Shown piece by piece: positions 24,815-35,158 of a stretch of 64,000 nt of DNA. Position 1 is the first letter of the stretch. Every line of letters begins with the position of its first letter. The position numbers and the translations under genes are program-made. The notes beneath the pieces are model-generated. The model saw only the letters and a list, made by a program, of their open reading frames with translations. It did not search any database and was not told where the DNA came from. The DNA is taken from positions 1 to 64,000 of the forward strand of contig NZ_BMTS01000009.1 of the NCBI RefSeq assembly GCF_014649795.1, read 5' to 3'. Source of the stretch: Streptomyces melanogenes (GTDB taxonomy: Bacteria; Actinomycetota; Actinomycetes; Streptomycetales; Streptomycetaceae).

Positions 24815-25626
24815 ACGGAGCGAGCCGCGAGGCACTGGCTGCCGCGCGCGAGCGTCTCGACGCGCTGATGGACAACACGTCCGTCGACGCGGCGAAGCTC
24901 GCCGGGGAGCTGGCGGCCGTCACCGCGCTGCTCGACCGCGAGGTGTCGCTGCGTCGGGTCCTCACCGACCCGTCGCAGCCCGCCGAGGCCAAGGCCGAGC
25001 TGGCCGGACGCCTCCTCGGCGGCCAGGTCGGCGGCGAGACCGCCGACCTGGTGAGCGGCATGGTCCGCTCCCGCTGGTCGCAGTCGCGCGACCTGGTGGA
25101 CGCCCTGGAGGAGCTGGCGAGCACCGCCGACCTCACCGCCGCGCAGCAGGCCGGTGCGCTCGACGACGTGGAGGACGAGCTGTTCCGGTTCGGCCGGATC
25201 GTCACCTCCAACGCCGACCTGCGCTCCGCGCTGACGAACCGCGCCGCCACCACGGCCGCCAAGGGCGAGCTGCTCGGCAGCCTGCTCGGCGGCAAGGCGA
25301 ACGCGGTCACCGAGCGGCTCGTCGCGCGTCTTGTGACCAAGCCGCGTGGACGTAGCCTGGAAGCGGGACTCGACTCCCTCTCCAAGCTCGCCGCGGAGCG
25401 CCGGGACCGCATGGTCGCCGTGGTCACCTCGGCGGTGCCGCTGACCGACGTGCAGAAGCAGCGCCTCGGCGCGGCTCTGGCGAAGGTGTACGGCCGCCAG
25501 ATGCACCTGAACCTGGACGTGGACCCGACGGTCCTCGGCGGGATCTCGGTGCGGGTGGGCGACGAGGTCATCGACGGCACGATCGCGCAGCGTCTCGACG
25601 AGGCGAGCCGGCGACTGGCCGGCTGA
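24811..25626 (+). CDS. atpH: ATP synthase F1 subunit delta (271 aa)
   Basis: Joins the F1 head to the b stalk. The C-terminal half matches the OSCP/delta family (VVTSAVPLTDVQKQRLGAAL near 205-225, then LNLDVDPTVLGGISVRVGDE). It is about 90 residues longer than the E. coli protein, as usual in actinomycetes. The ATG overlaps the atpF stop. Confidence 0.94.
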   Translation: MNGASREALAAARERLDALMDNTSVDAAKLAGELAAVTALLDREVSLRRVLTDPSQPAEAKAELAGRLLGGQVGGETADLVSGMVRSRWSQSRDLVDALEELASTADLTAAQQAGALDDVEDELFRFGRIVTSNADLRSALTNRAATTAAKGELLGSLLGGKANAVTERLVARLVTKPRGRSLEAGLDSLSKLAAERRDRMVAVVTSAVPLTDVQKQRLGAALAKVYGRQMHLNLDVDPTVLGGISVRVGDEVIDGTIAQRLDEASRRLAG

Positions 25627-25700
25627 CCTGCCTCGGCAGGTCACCTGAGTACACAGCATCACAGCGGCCCGGTTGGGCCGTGCAGAACTTGCAGAAGTTC

Positions 25701-25717
25701 CTGGGGGCCGCCCCCAG
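25701..25717 (+). repeat. GC palindrome in the atpH-atpA spacer
   Basis: CTGGGGGCCGCCCCCAG, preceded by GAACTT/AAGTTC (25685-25690 with 25695-25700). It lies about 45 bp before the atpA start and may affect relative expression. Confidence 0.6.
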
Positions 25718-25763
25718 ACCCCCTAAGAAGCTTCAGGCCCAACAAGGAGAGCAGGGAACCCAG

Positions 25764-27356
25764 ATGGCGGAGCTCACGATCCGGCCGGAGGAGATCCGGG
25801 ACGCACTGGAGAACTTCGTCCAGTCGTACCAGCCGGACGCGGCCTCGCGCGAGGAGGTCGGTACGGTCAGCGTTGCCGGCGACGGCATCGCGAAGGTGGA
25901 GGGCCTGCCCTCCGCCATGGCGAACGAGCTGCTGAAGTTCGAGGACGGCACCCTCGGTCTCGCCCTCAACCTCGAGGAGCGCGAGATCGGTGCGATCGTC
26001 CTCGGCGAATTCAACGGCATCGAGGAGGGCCAGCCGGTGCAGCGCACCGGTGAGGTCCTCTCCGTCGGCGTCGGCGAGGGCTACCTCGGCCGCGTCGTCG
26101 ACCCGCTCGGCAACCCGATCGACGGTCTCGGCGAGATCGCGACCGAAGGCCGCCGCGCCCTCGAGCTGCAGGCCCCGGGCGTCATGGTCCGTAAGTCGGT
26201 GCACGAGCCGATGCAGACCGGCTACAAGGCCGTCGACGCGATGGTGCCGATCGGCCGTGGCCAGCGTCAGCTGATCATTGGTGACCGTCAGACCGGCAAG
26301 ACCGCTCTGGCCGTCGACACGATCATCAACCAGCGCGACAACTGGCGCTCGGGCGACGTGAACAAGCAGGTCCGCTGCATCTACGTCGCCATCGGCCAGA
26401 AGGGCTCGACCATCGCGTCCGTTCGCGGCGCCCTGGAAGAGGCCGGCGCGCTCGAGTACACGACGATCGTCGCCGCCCCGGCGTCCGACCCGGCCGGCTT
26501 CAAGTACCTGGCGCCGTACACCGGTTCCGCCATCGGCCAGCACTGGATGTACGCCGGCAAGCACGTCCTGATCATCTTCGACGACCTGTCGAAGCAGGCC
26601 GACGCCTACCGCGCCGTGTCGCTGCTGCTGCGCCGCCCGCCGGGCCGCGAGGCCTACCCGGGCGACGTCTTCTACCTGCACTCGCGTCTGCTGGAGCGCT
26701 GCGCCAAGCTCTCCGACGAGATGGGTGCCGGTTCGATGACCGGTCTGCCGATCGTCGAGACCAAGGCGAACGACGTGTCGGCGTTCATCCCGACCAACGT
26801 CATCTCCATCACCGACGGTCAGTGCTTCCTGGAGTCCGACCTGTTCAACGCGGGCCAGCGCCCGGCGCTGAACGTCGGTATCTCGGTCTCCCGCGTCGGT
26901 GGCTCGGCCCAGCACAAGGCCATGAAGCAGGTCTCCGGCCGACTTCGCGTGGACCTCGCCCAGTACCGCGAGCTGGAGGCGTTCGCCGCCTTCGGCTCCG
27001 ACCTGGACGCCGCGTCGAAGGCCTCGCTGGAGCGCGGCAAGCGCATGGTCGAGCTGCTGAAGCAGGGCCAGTACCAGCCGATGCCCGTCGAGGAGCAGGT
27101 CGTCTCCGTCTGGGCCGGCACCACCGGCAAGATGGACGACGTCCCGGTCAACGACATCCGTCGCTTCGAGTCGGAGCTGCTGGAGCACCTGCGCCGTGAG
27201 CGCAAGGAGCTCCTCACCTCCATCGCCGAGGGCGGCAAGATGTCGGACGACACCCTGACCTCCATCGCTGACGCCATCGCTGCCTTCAAGCGGCAGTTCG
27301 AGACCTCGGACGGCAAGCTTCTGGGCGACGACGCGCCGGTCTCCACCAGCAAGTGA
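25764..27356 (+). CDS. atpA: ATP synthase F1 subunit alpha (530 aa)
   Basis: Non-catalytic nucleotide-binding subunit of the F1 head. P-loop GDRQTGKT at 173-180. Signature PAINVGISVSRVGGSAQ-like region (PALNVGISVSRVGGSAQ) near 370. The ATG at 25764 (MAELTIRPEEIRDAL) is the family start and follows AAGGAGAGCAGGG. The longer in-frame ATG at 25680 would read through the GC palindrome and is rejected. Confidence 0.97.
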   Translation: MAELTIRPEEIRDALENFVQSYQPDAASREEVGTVSVAGDGIAKVEGLPSAMANELLKFEDGTLGLALNLEEREIGAIVLGEFNGIEEGQPVQRTGEVLSVGVGEGYLGRVVDPLGNPIDGLGEIATEGRRALELQAPGVMVRKSVHEPMQTGYKAVDAMVPIGRGQRQLIIGDRQTGKTALAVDTIINQRDNWRSGDVNKQVRCIYVAIGQKGSTIASVRGALEEAGALEYTTIVAAPASDPAGFKYLAPYTGSAIGQHWMYAGKHVLIIFDDLSKQADAYRAVSLLLRRPPGREAYPGDVFYLHSRLLERCAKLSDEMGAGSMTGLPIVETKANDVSAFIPTNVISITDGQCFLESDLFNAGQRPALNVGISVSRVGGSAQHKAMKQVSGRLRVDLAQYRELEAFAAFGSDLDAASKASLERGKRMVELLKQGQYQPMPVEEQVVSVWAGTTGKMDDVPVNDIRRFESELLEHLRRERKELLTSIAEGGKMSDDTLTSIADAIAAFKRQFETSDGKLLGDDAPVSTSK

Positions 27357-27376
27357 CGACGGAAGGGACCTGACTC

Positions 27377-28294
27377 ATGGGAGCGCAGCTCCGGGTCTAC
27401 AAGCGTCGCATCCGTGCCGTCACGGCGACCAAGAAGATCACCAAGGCGATGGAGATGATCGCCGCCTCGCGCATCGTCAAGGCGCAGCGCAAGGTGGCGG
27501 CGTCGATGCCGTACGCGACCGAGCTCACCCGTGCGGTGACCGCGGTGGCGACCGGCTCGAACACCAAGCACGCCCTGACCACCGAGGCCGAGGCGCCGAC
27601 CCGTGCCGCGATCCTGCTCATCACGAGCGACCGCGGTCTGGCCGGCGGCTACTCCTCGAACGCCATCAAGCAGGCGGAGCGGCTCACCGAGCGGCTGCGC
27701 GGCGAGGGCAAGGAGGTCGACGCCTACGTCGTCGGCCGCAAGGGTGTGGCCTACTACGGCTTCCGTGAGCGCAAGATCGCGGATTCGTGGACCGGCTTCA
27801 CCGACAGCCCGGCCTACGCCGACGCCAAGCGCGTCGCGGCGCCGCTGATCGAGGCCATCCAGACGGAGACGGCCGAGGGCGGCGTCGACGAGCTGCACAT
27901 CGTCTACACGGAGTTCGTGTCGATGATGACGCAGAACGCGGTGGACAACCGGATGCTGCCGCTGTCGCTGGAAGCGGTCGAGGAGGAGAGCGGTACGAAG
28001 GGCGAGATCCTTCCGCTGTTCGACTTCGAGCCGTCGGCGGAGGACGTCCTCGACGCCCTGCTGCCGCGCTACGTCGAGAGCCGCATCTACAACGCACTGC
28101 TGCAGTCGGCCGCTTCCGAGCACGCCGCCCGCCGCCGTGCGATGAAGTCGGCCACCGACAACGCCGGGGACCTCATCAAGAGCCTCTCCCGGCTTGCCAA
28201 CGCGGCCCGCCAGGCCGAAATCACCCAGGAAATCAGCGAGATCGTCGGTGGCGCGAGCGCCATGGCTGACGCGACCGCGGGGAGTGACAAGTAA
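27377..28294 (+). CDS. atpG: ATP synthase F1 subunit gamma (305 aa)
   Basis: Central rotor shaft. N-terminal helix MGAQLRVYKRRIRAVTATKK and C-terminal helix MKSATDNAGDLIKSLSRLAN are conserved and form the coiled-coil shaft. ITSDRGLAGGYSSNAIK is the usual core motif. Its TAA overlaps the atpD ATG (TAATG). Confidence 0.96.
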   Translation: MGAQLRVYKRRIRAVTATKKITKAMEMIAASRIVKAQRKVAASMPYATELTRAVTAVATGSNTKHALTTEAEAPTRAAILLITSDRGLAGGYSSNAIKQAERLTERLRGEGKEVDAYVVGRKGVAYYGFRERKIADSWTGFTDSPAYADAKRVAAPLIEAIQTETAEGGVDELHIVYTEFVSMMTQNAVDNRMLPLSLEAVEEESGTKGEILPLFDFEPSAEDVLDALLPRYVESRIYNALLQSAASEHAARRRAMKSATDNAGDLIKSLSRLANAARQAEITQEISEIVGGASAMADATAGSDK

Positions 28295-29736
28295 TGACGA
28301 CCACTGTTGAGACGGCCGCCGCCACGGGCCGCGTCGCCCGGGTCATCGGCCCGGTCGTCGACGTGGAGTTCCCCGTCGACGCCATGCCCGAGATCTACAA
28401 CGCGCTCACCGTCCAGGTGGCCGACCCGGCCGAGGACGGCAAGCTCAAGACGCTGACCCTGGAAGTCGCCCAGCACCTGGGTGACGGCCTGGTCCGCACC
28501 ATCTCGATGCAGCCCACCGACGGTCTGGTCCGCCAGGCCCCGGTGACCGACACGGGCACGGGCATCACCGTCCCCGTCGGTGACTTCACCAAGGGCAAGG
28601 TGTTCAACACCCTGGGCGAGGTGCTCAACTACCCCGAGGCGAACGCCGAGGTCACCGAGCGCTGGCCGATCCACCGCAAGGCCCCGAACTTCGACGAGCT
28701 CGAGTCGAAGACCGAGATGTTCGAGACCGGCGTCAAGGTCATCGACCTCCTCACCCCGTACGTCAAGGGTGGAAAGATCGGTCTGTTCGGTGGTGCCGGT
28801 GTCGGCAAGACCGTTCTGATCCAGGAAATGATCTACCGCGTCGCCAACAACCACGACGGTGTGTCGGTGTTCGCGGGCGTCGGTGAGCGTACCCGTGAGG
28901 GCAACGACCTCATCGAGGAGATGGGCGACTCCGGCGTCATCGACAAGACGGCGCTCGTCTTCGGCCAGATGGACGAGCCCCCGGGCACCCGTCTTCGGGT
29001 CGCGCTGGCCGGTCTGACGATGGCGGAGTACTTCCGTGACGTCCAGAAGCAGGACGTCCTCTTCTTCATCGACAACATCTTCCGGTACACCCAGGCGGGT
29101 TCCGAGGTGTCGACCCTGCTCGGCCGTATGCCCTCCGCGGTGGGCTACCAGCCGAACCTGGCCGACGAGATGGGTCTCCTCCAGGAGCGCATCACCTCGA
29201 CCCGTGGTCACTCGATCACCTCGATGCAGGCGATCTACGTCCCCGCGGACGACCTGACCGACCCGGCCCCGGCCACCACGTTCGCCCACCTCGACGCGAC
29301 GACGGTTCTCTCCCGTCCGATCTCCGAGAAGGGCATCTACCCGGCCGTGGACCCGCTGGACTCCACGTCCCGCATCCTGGACCCGCGCTACATCGCGAAG
29401 GACCACTACGACGCCGCCATGCGCGTCAAGGGAATCCTCCAGAAGTACAAGGACCTCCAGGACATCATCGCGATCCTCGGTATCGACGAGCTGGGCGAGG
29501 AGGACAAGCTCGTTGTCCACCGTGCCCGTCGCGTCGAGCGCTTCCTGTCGCAGAACACCCACGTCGCCAAGCAGTTCACCGGCGTGGACGGTTCGGACGT
29601 GCCGCTCGACGAGTCGATCACCGCGTTCAACGCGATCTGCGACGGTGAGTACGACCACTTCCCCGAGCAGGCGTTCTTCATGTGCGGTGGCATCGAGGAC
29701 CTGAAGGCCAACGCCAAGGAGCTGGGCGTCTCCTGA
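28294..29736 (+). CDS. atpD: ATP synthase F1 subunit beta (480 aa)
   Basis: Catalytic subunit. P-loop GGAGVGKT at 166-173, the catalytic Glu in GERTREGNDL, the Walker B stretch DVLFFIDNIFRY, and the DELSEED-loop equivalent IDELGEEDKL. Full length. A 210-bp structured spacer separates it from atpC. Confidence 0.97.
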   Translation: MTTTVETAAATGRVARVIGPVVDVEFPVDAMPEIYNALTVQVADPAEDGKLKTLTLEVAQHLGDGLVRTISMQPTDGLVRQAPVTDTGTGITVPVGDFTKGKVFNTLGEVLNYPEANAEVTERWPIHRKAPNFDELESKTEMFETGVKVIDLLTPYVKGGKIGLFGGAGVGKTVLIQEMIYRVANNHDGVSVFAGVGERTREGNDLIEEMGDSGVIDKTALVFGQMDEPPGTRLRVALAGLTMAEYFRDVQKQDVLFFIDNIFRYTQAGSEVSTLLGRMPSAVGYQPNLADEMGLLQERITSTRGHSITSMQAIYVPADDLTDPAPATTFAHLDATTVLSRPISEKGIYPAVDPLDSTSRILDPRYIAKDHYDAAMRVKGILQKYKDLQDIIAILGIDELGEEDKLVVHRARRVERFLSQNTHVAKQFTGVDGSDVPLDESITAFNAICDGEYDHFPEQAFFMCGGIEDLKANAKELGVS

Positions 29737-29767
29737 ATCGCCTGACTCGTAAGAGTCGCGTTTCGGC

Positions 29768-29798
29768 GGAGAGGGGCGGGCACGTCCCGCCCCTCTCC
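29768..29798 (+). terminator. Strong hairpin between atpD and atpC
   Basis: Perfect 13-bp stem, 29768-29780 with 29786-29798, loop CACGT, 31 bp after the atpD stop. No U-tract, but the stability suggests termination, attenuation or an mRNA-protecting end. Confidence 0.75.
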
Positions 29799-29818
29799 GT
29801 ACGCCCACGCTGCATCTC

Positions 29819-29856
29819 CCGGGGGACAACCCCCGGACCCCCGGCCGAAAGGCCGG
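29819..29856 (+). repeat. Two adjacent GC palindromes in the atpD-atpC spacer
   Basis: CCGGGGGACAACCCCCGG at 29819-29836 and CCGGCCGAAAGGCCGG at 29841-29856. The first belongs to the GGGGGC...CCCCC family seen elsewhere in this window. Confidence 0.65.
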
Positions 29857-29890
29857 GTGGGCCCCGGCGCTCCATCGCTCCGGGCCCTAC

Positions 29891-29896
29891 TAGACT
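29891..29896 (+). promoter_or_regulatory. Candidate -10 (TAGACT) for atpC
   Basis: TAGACT is a near-ideal Streptomyces -10 and lies 50 bp upstream of the atpC start, after the atpD hairpin. The -35 region is not recognisable. Confidence 0.4.
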
Positions 29897-29946
29897 TGAC
29901 CCAACACCCGGCTCCAATCGCCGGGTGGTGACCCGAGGAGCCCACC

Positions 29947-30321
29947 TTGGCTGCTGAGCTGCACGTCGAGCTCGTCGCCGCGGACCGCAGTGTCTGGTCC
30001 GGCGAGGCCACCCTGGTCGTCGCGCGCACCACGTCCGGCGACATCGGCGTCATGCCCGGTCACCAGCCGCTCCTCGGAGTGCTGGAGTCCGGCCCGGTGA
30101 CCATCCGTACGAGCGAGGGCAGCACCGTCGTCGCCGCTGTGCACGGCGGGTTCATCTCGTTCGCGGACAACAAGCTCTCCATGCTCGCCGAGATCGCGGA
30201 GCTCGCGGACGAGATCGATGTCCAGCGCGCCGAGCGGGCGCTGGAGAGCGCCAAGTCGGCCGAGGACGGCGCCGCCGAGCGTCGCGCCGAGGTCCGGCTG
30301 CGTACGGTGTCGGTGCGCTAG
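29947..30321 (+). CDS. atpC: ATP synthase F1 subunit epsilon (124 aa)
   Basis: Regulatory rotor subunit. N-terminal beta-sandwich (LHVELVAADRSVWSGEATLV, then GDIGVMPGHQPLLGVLESGP) and a C-terminal helical hairpin (EIDVQRAERALESAKSAED). The TTG start at 29947 is set by GAGGAG at 29935-29940 and by the family N-terminus. It might be transcribed partly on its own. Confidence 0.95.
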   Translation: MAAELHVELVAADRSVWSGEATLVVARTTSGDIGVMPGHQPLLGVLESGPVTIRTSEGSTVVAAVHGGFISFADNKLSMLAEIAELADEIDVQRAERALESAKSAEDGAAERRAEVRLRTVSVR

Positions 30322-30342
30322 CACCCCGCCGAACAGTTTTGC

Positions 30343-30394
30343 CCTCAGCCGCGGTCACGGGTCTGGAATCTTCCGGACCCGGCCGCGGCTGAGG
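30343..30394 (+). terminator. Long hairpin after atpC, end of the atp operon
   Basis: Perfect 12-bp outer arms (30343-30354 with 30383-30394) and a 9-bp inner helix (30358-30366 with 30373-30381, one G-T pair), starting 22 bp after the atpC stop. No U-tract. Confidence 0.8.
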
Positions 30395-30460
30395 CGATGC
30401 AGGCACAAGAGAGACCGGGGCGATCCCCCGGCCCCGAATGGAGCGAGGAGGTCGGTGTAG

Positions 30461-30907
30461 ATGACCCTCGTTCTGCTTGTGGGCGGCCTGGTCGTCGCGC
30501 TGGTACTGGTGGGACTCTTCGTCTTCGGTCTGCGCCGGCGGCTGATCCAGCGTTCCGGCGGGACCTTCGACTGCAGTCTGCGCTGGGACGTGCCGGAGGG
30601 CGGCGATCCCGGGGGCAAGGGCTGGGTGTACGGAGTCGCACGGTACAGCGGTGACCGGATCGAGTGGTTCCGTGTCTTCTCCTACGCGCCTCGGCCGCGG
30701 CGGCTGCTCGAGCGCTCCGCGATCGAGGTCGTGGCGCGGCGGCAGCCGGCGGGGGAGGAGGAGCTGGCGCTCCTGTCCGACGCGATCGTTCTCGGCTGTA
30801 CGCATCGGGGCGTGCGCCTCGAACTCGCGATGAGCGAGGACGCGCTGACGGGCTTCCTGGCGTGGCTGGAGGCGGCACCGCCGGGCCAGCGCGTGAACGT
30901 GGCGTAG
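30461..30907 (+). CDS. DUF2550 family single-span membrane protein (148 aa)
   Basis: N-terminal transmembrane helix (MTLVLLVGGLVVALVLVGLFVF), then FGLRRRLIQRSGGTFDCSLRW and a beta-rich cytoplasmic domain ending FLAWLEAAPPGQRVNVA. This family follows atpC in most actinomycetes, and its function is not known. The RBS GGAGG precedes the ATG. It is separated from atpC by the long hairpin but could be reached by read-through. Confidence 0.85.
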   Translation: MTLVLLVGGLVVALVLVGLFVFGLRRRLIQRSGGTFDCSLRWDVPEGGDPGGKGWVYGVARYSGDRIEWFRVFSYAPRPRRLLERSAIEVVARRQPAGEEELALLSDAIVLGCTHRGVRLELAMSEDALTGFLAWLEAAPPGQRVNVA

Positions 30908-30986
30908 GGGTTTTTCCCCACCCCGCCCCTTCCCTGAAGCCCTGGGCGGGCGGCCTGTTCTTCGTCTGCGCGCCGTCCCCCACTGG

Positions 30987-31056
30987 TCGCGCAGTTCCCC
31001 GCGCCCCTAGGAGCGCCCCGAAGGGGCGCATTTAAGGGGCGCGGGGAACTGCGCGA
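30987..31056. repeat. Long intergenic inverted repeat, copy A
   Basis: Perfect 22-bp arms (30987-31008 and 31035-31056) with core GCAGTTCCCCGCGCCCCT. The 26-nt loop carries its own hairpin GCGCCCC-GAA-GGGGCGC. The outer flanks also pair partly. It is placed between a plus-strand and a minus-strand gene, so it may act as a two-way terminator. Confidence 0.9.
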
Positions 31057-31139
31057 GCAACCCGCCACCGGGCCGCGGACAAACGGTGACACCGGGGAAC
31101 GGGGACGGGCCGTCCGCCCGGTGTCGTACCAGGAGCGGG

Positions 31140-32999
<1,860 letters not shown>

Positions 33000-33098
33000 G
33001 GAAGCTCCTCGAGTGAGGTCCGACGGGTGTGGGTGGGACCCTGCTCCGCCCGGTGAGCACACGGTGGGTCGTGGGCACGCTCACACAGCAGTGCCGTG

Positions 33099-33140
33099 AG
33101 CGTAGAAAGGTCTGTACCAACCGTCAAGAGGTCCAGACCA
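33099..33140 (-). promoter_or_regulatory. chi promoter with two 12-bp direct repeats
   Basis: On the minus strand -35 TTGACG (33127-33122), a 17-bp spacer and -10 TACGCT (33104-33099). The repeats TGGTCTGGACCT (33140-33129) and TGGTACAGACCT (33119-33108) flank the -35, the layout of classical Streptomyces chitinase promoters induced by chitin and repressed by glucose. Such repeats also overlap DasR-type sites. Which protein binds here is not shown. Confidence 0.85.
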
Positions 33141-33157
33141 ACGGCCGGAACCTGCCG

Positions 33158-33802
33158 TCAGACGCCCAACTCCTGGGCCAGTACGGCCGCTTGGACCCGG
33201 CTGCGCAGCTCCAGCTTCCCCAGCAACCGGCTGACATGGGTCTTCACCGTGGCCTCGGCCATCGCGAGGCGACCCGCGATCTCGGCGTTCGACAGCCCCT
33301 CGCCGATGCACGACAGCACCTCCCGCTCGCGGCGGGTCAGCGTGTCGAGGGCGGCCGGGCACACGGAAGGCGCCTTGGCCGCCGGGGCCGCGAACTCCGC
33401 GATCAGCCGGCGCGTGACGGCCGGGGCGATCGTGCCCTCGCCGCGCGCCACCGTCCGTACCGCCTCGATCAGGTCCCTCGCCTCCGTGTTCTTCAGCAGG
33501 AAGCCCGCCGCGCCCGCGCGCAGCGCCCCGAAGACGTACTCGTCGAGGTCGAACGTCGTCAGCACCAGCACATCGGCCAACCGCTCCGCGACCACCTGAC
33601 GGGTCGCCGCGACCCCGTCGAGCCGGGGCATCTGCACATCCATCAGCACCAGGTCCGGGCGCAGTTCGCGGGCGAGCCGGACCGCCTCCTCGCCGTCGGC
33701 GGCCTCCCCGGCCACCTCGATGTCCGGGGCGCTGCCCAGGATCAGGACCAGACCGGCCCGTACCGACGACTGGTCCTCCGCGACCAGCACCCGGATCGTC
33801 AT
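33158..33802 (-). CDS. chiR: LuxR/NarL-type response regulator, ChiR-like (214 aa)
   Basis: Receiver domain 1-120 with phospho-acceptor D55 in LVLMDVQMPRLDG, then a LuxR-type helix-turn-helix near 150-210 (LTRREREVLSCIGEGLSNAE, ATVKTHVSRLLGKL). Its ATG overlaps the kinase stop (ATGA). Its end is 159 bp from the chitinase start, and both are on the minus strand. By position it is the ChiR of the ChiS-ChiR pair known to control chiC. The symbol rests on this synteny. Confidence 0.85.
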   Translation of the reverse strand: MTIRVLVAEDQSSVRAGLVLILGSAPDIEVAGEAADGEEAVRLARELRPDLVLMDVQMPRLDGVAATRQVVAERLADVLVLTTFDLDEYVFGALRAGAAGFLLKNTEARDLIEAVRTVARGEGTIAPAVTRRLIAEFAAPAAKAPSVCPAALDTLTRREREVLSCIGEGLSNAEIAGRLAMAEATVKTHVSRLLGKLELRSRVQAAVLAQELGV

Positions 33803-34998
33803 GTGGTCGACTCGCTTTCCTGGATGGGCAGTTCGGCCCGGACCCGCCAGATCTTGGTGCCGTCGTCCCCCGGCTCGGGCCCCGACTCGAAGCTCCCGCC
33901 GAGCAGGACGGCCCGCTCCCGCATCCCGACGAGCCCCGCGCCCGAGCCCGGCGCGCGCGGCCCCGGACGCTCCTCACCGTACGGGCTGGTCACCCGGACC
34001 GTCAGCGCCCGCCCGGTGTGCGCGAGCGCGGCGGTGACCGTGCCGGGGGAGGCGTGCTTGAGGGCGTTGGTGAGCGACTCCTGGACGATCCGGTACGCGG
34101 CCAGCTCGACCGGGGCGGGCAGCGCGGCCCCCTCGGGGCGGGCGTCGTCGAGGGCGAAGTCGAGCCCGCTGGAGGCGCCGTTCGTACGGGCCTGGGCGAT
34201 CAGCGCGTCCAGGCCCGCCAGCGTGGGCGCGGCGGCCGGGGCGCGCCCGGCGCCGCTGTCGCGCAGCAGCCCGATCAGCCGGCGCATCTCCGCGAGCCCG
34301 TCCACACTGTTGGTCCGGATCACCGTGAGTGCCTGGCGGGTGGTGGCCGGGTCGTCCAGGGAGAGCGCGGCGGTGGAGTGGATGGCGATCGCCGAGAGGT
34401 GGTTGGCGACCATGTCGTGCAGCTCGCGGGCCATCCGGGCGCGCTCGGCCACCACCGCCTGGGTGCGGTCGATCTCGGCGAGCAGCGCGGTCTGCTCGGC
34501 GCGCAGGGTGGCCGCCTCGGCGGCGTCGCGGTGGTTGCGCACCAGCGCGCCGGTGGTGGCCGGCGCGAACGAGACGAGGCCGGTGAGCAGCCCGATCAGG
34601 AGGGCCTCGGGCTTGTGCAGCCACGCCAGGAAGCCGATGGCCACCGCGACCGAGAGCAGCCCGGTGGTGACGGGGATGCGGCGGGCGGCGGCCGGGGTGC
34701 CGTACAGGACGGCGGCGTAGACCAGGTCCGTGAACATCAGGACCGTCACCACGCTGCCGAGCGTGAACTGGTCCGCGATGATCGCGAAGGTCCCGGTGAC
34801 CAGGGCGAACCGCGGGGCGGTCCGGCGTACGAGTTCGAGGGCCGCCATGACGACGAGCGGCAGCAGCACCCACGCGCCGCCGAACGGGTGCCCGCCCTGG
34901 GTGTGCAGCCCGAGCGCCCAGCCCGCCAGGCCGGTCAGCAGGCCGACGACGGCGATGATCACGTCGTGGCGGTGCGGGCGGCGGCGGAAGAGGTTCAC
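33799..34998 (-). CDS. chiS: Sensor histidine kinase, HisKA_3 type, ChiS-like (399 aa)
   Basis: Four to six N-terminal membrane helices with short loops and no large outer domain. Then dimerisation/phospho-acceptor helix with H194 in RMARELHDMVANHLS, and a HATPase domain ending GSGAGLVGMRERAVLLGG. Paired by ATGA overlap with the response regulator. I start at GTG 34998 (MNLFRRRPHRHDVI). A GTG at 35037 would add 13 residues. With no large periplasmic sensor it may sense an intracellular or membrane signal, or a transported chito-oligosaccharide indirectly. Confidence 0.83.
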   Translation of the reverse strand: MNLFRRRPHRHDVIIAVVGLLTGLAGWALGLHTQGGHPFGGAWVLLPLVVMAALELVRRTAPRFALVTGTFAIIADQFTLGSVVTVLMFTDLVYAAVLYGTPAAARRIPVTTGLLSVAVAIGFLAWLHKPEALLIGLLTGLVSFAPATTGALVRNHRDAAEAATLRAEQTALLAEIDRTQAVVAERARMARELHDMVANHLSAIAIHSTAALSLDDPATTRQALTVIRTNSVDGLAEMRRLIGLLRDSGAGRAPAAAPTLAGLDALIAQARTNGASSGLDFALDDARPEGAALPAPVELAAYRIVQESLTNALKHASPGTVTAALAHTGRALTVRVTSPYGEERPGPRAPGSGAGLVGMRERAVLLGGSFESGPEPGDDGTKIWRVRAELPIQESESTT

Positions 34999-35158
34999 GG
35001 TCCCATGAAACACGGGGCCGGGGGCCCGGGCCTCCACGTACGGGGCGATCCGGGACTACATCGAAGGATGCAGTGTCGTTTCCTCACTGTCGACGACGAG
35101 CGGGCGCGATCTCGGGCCGACGCTGGAAGGGAGTCCGAGGAGAGGAACGGGGAACGCC

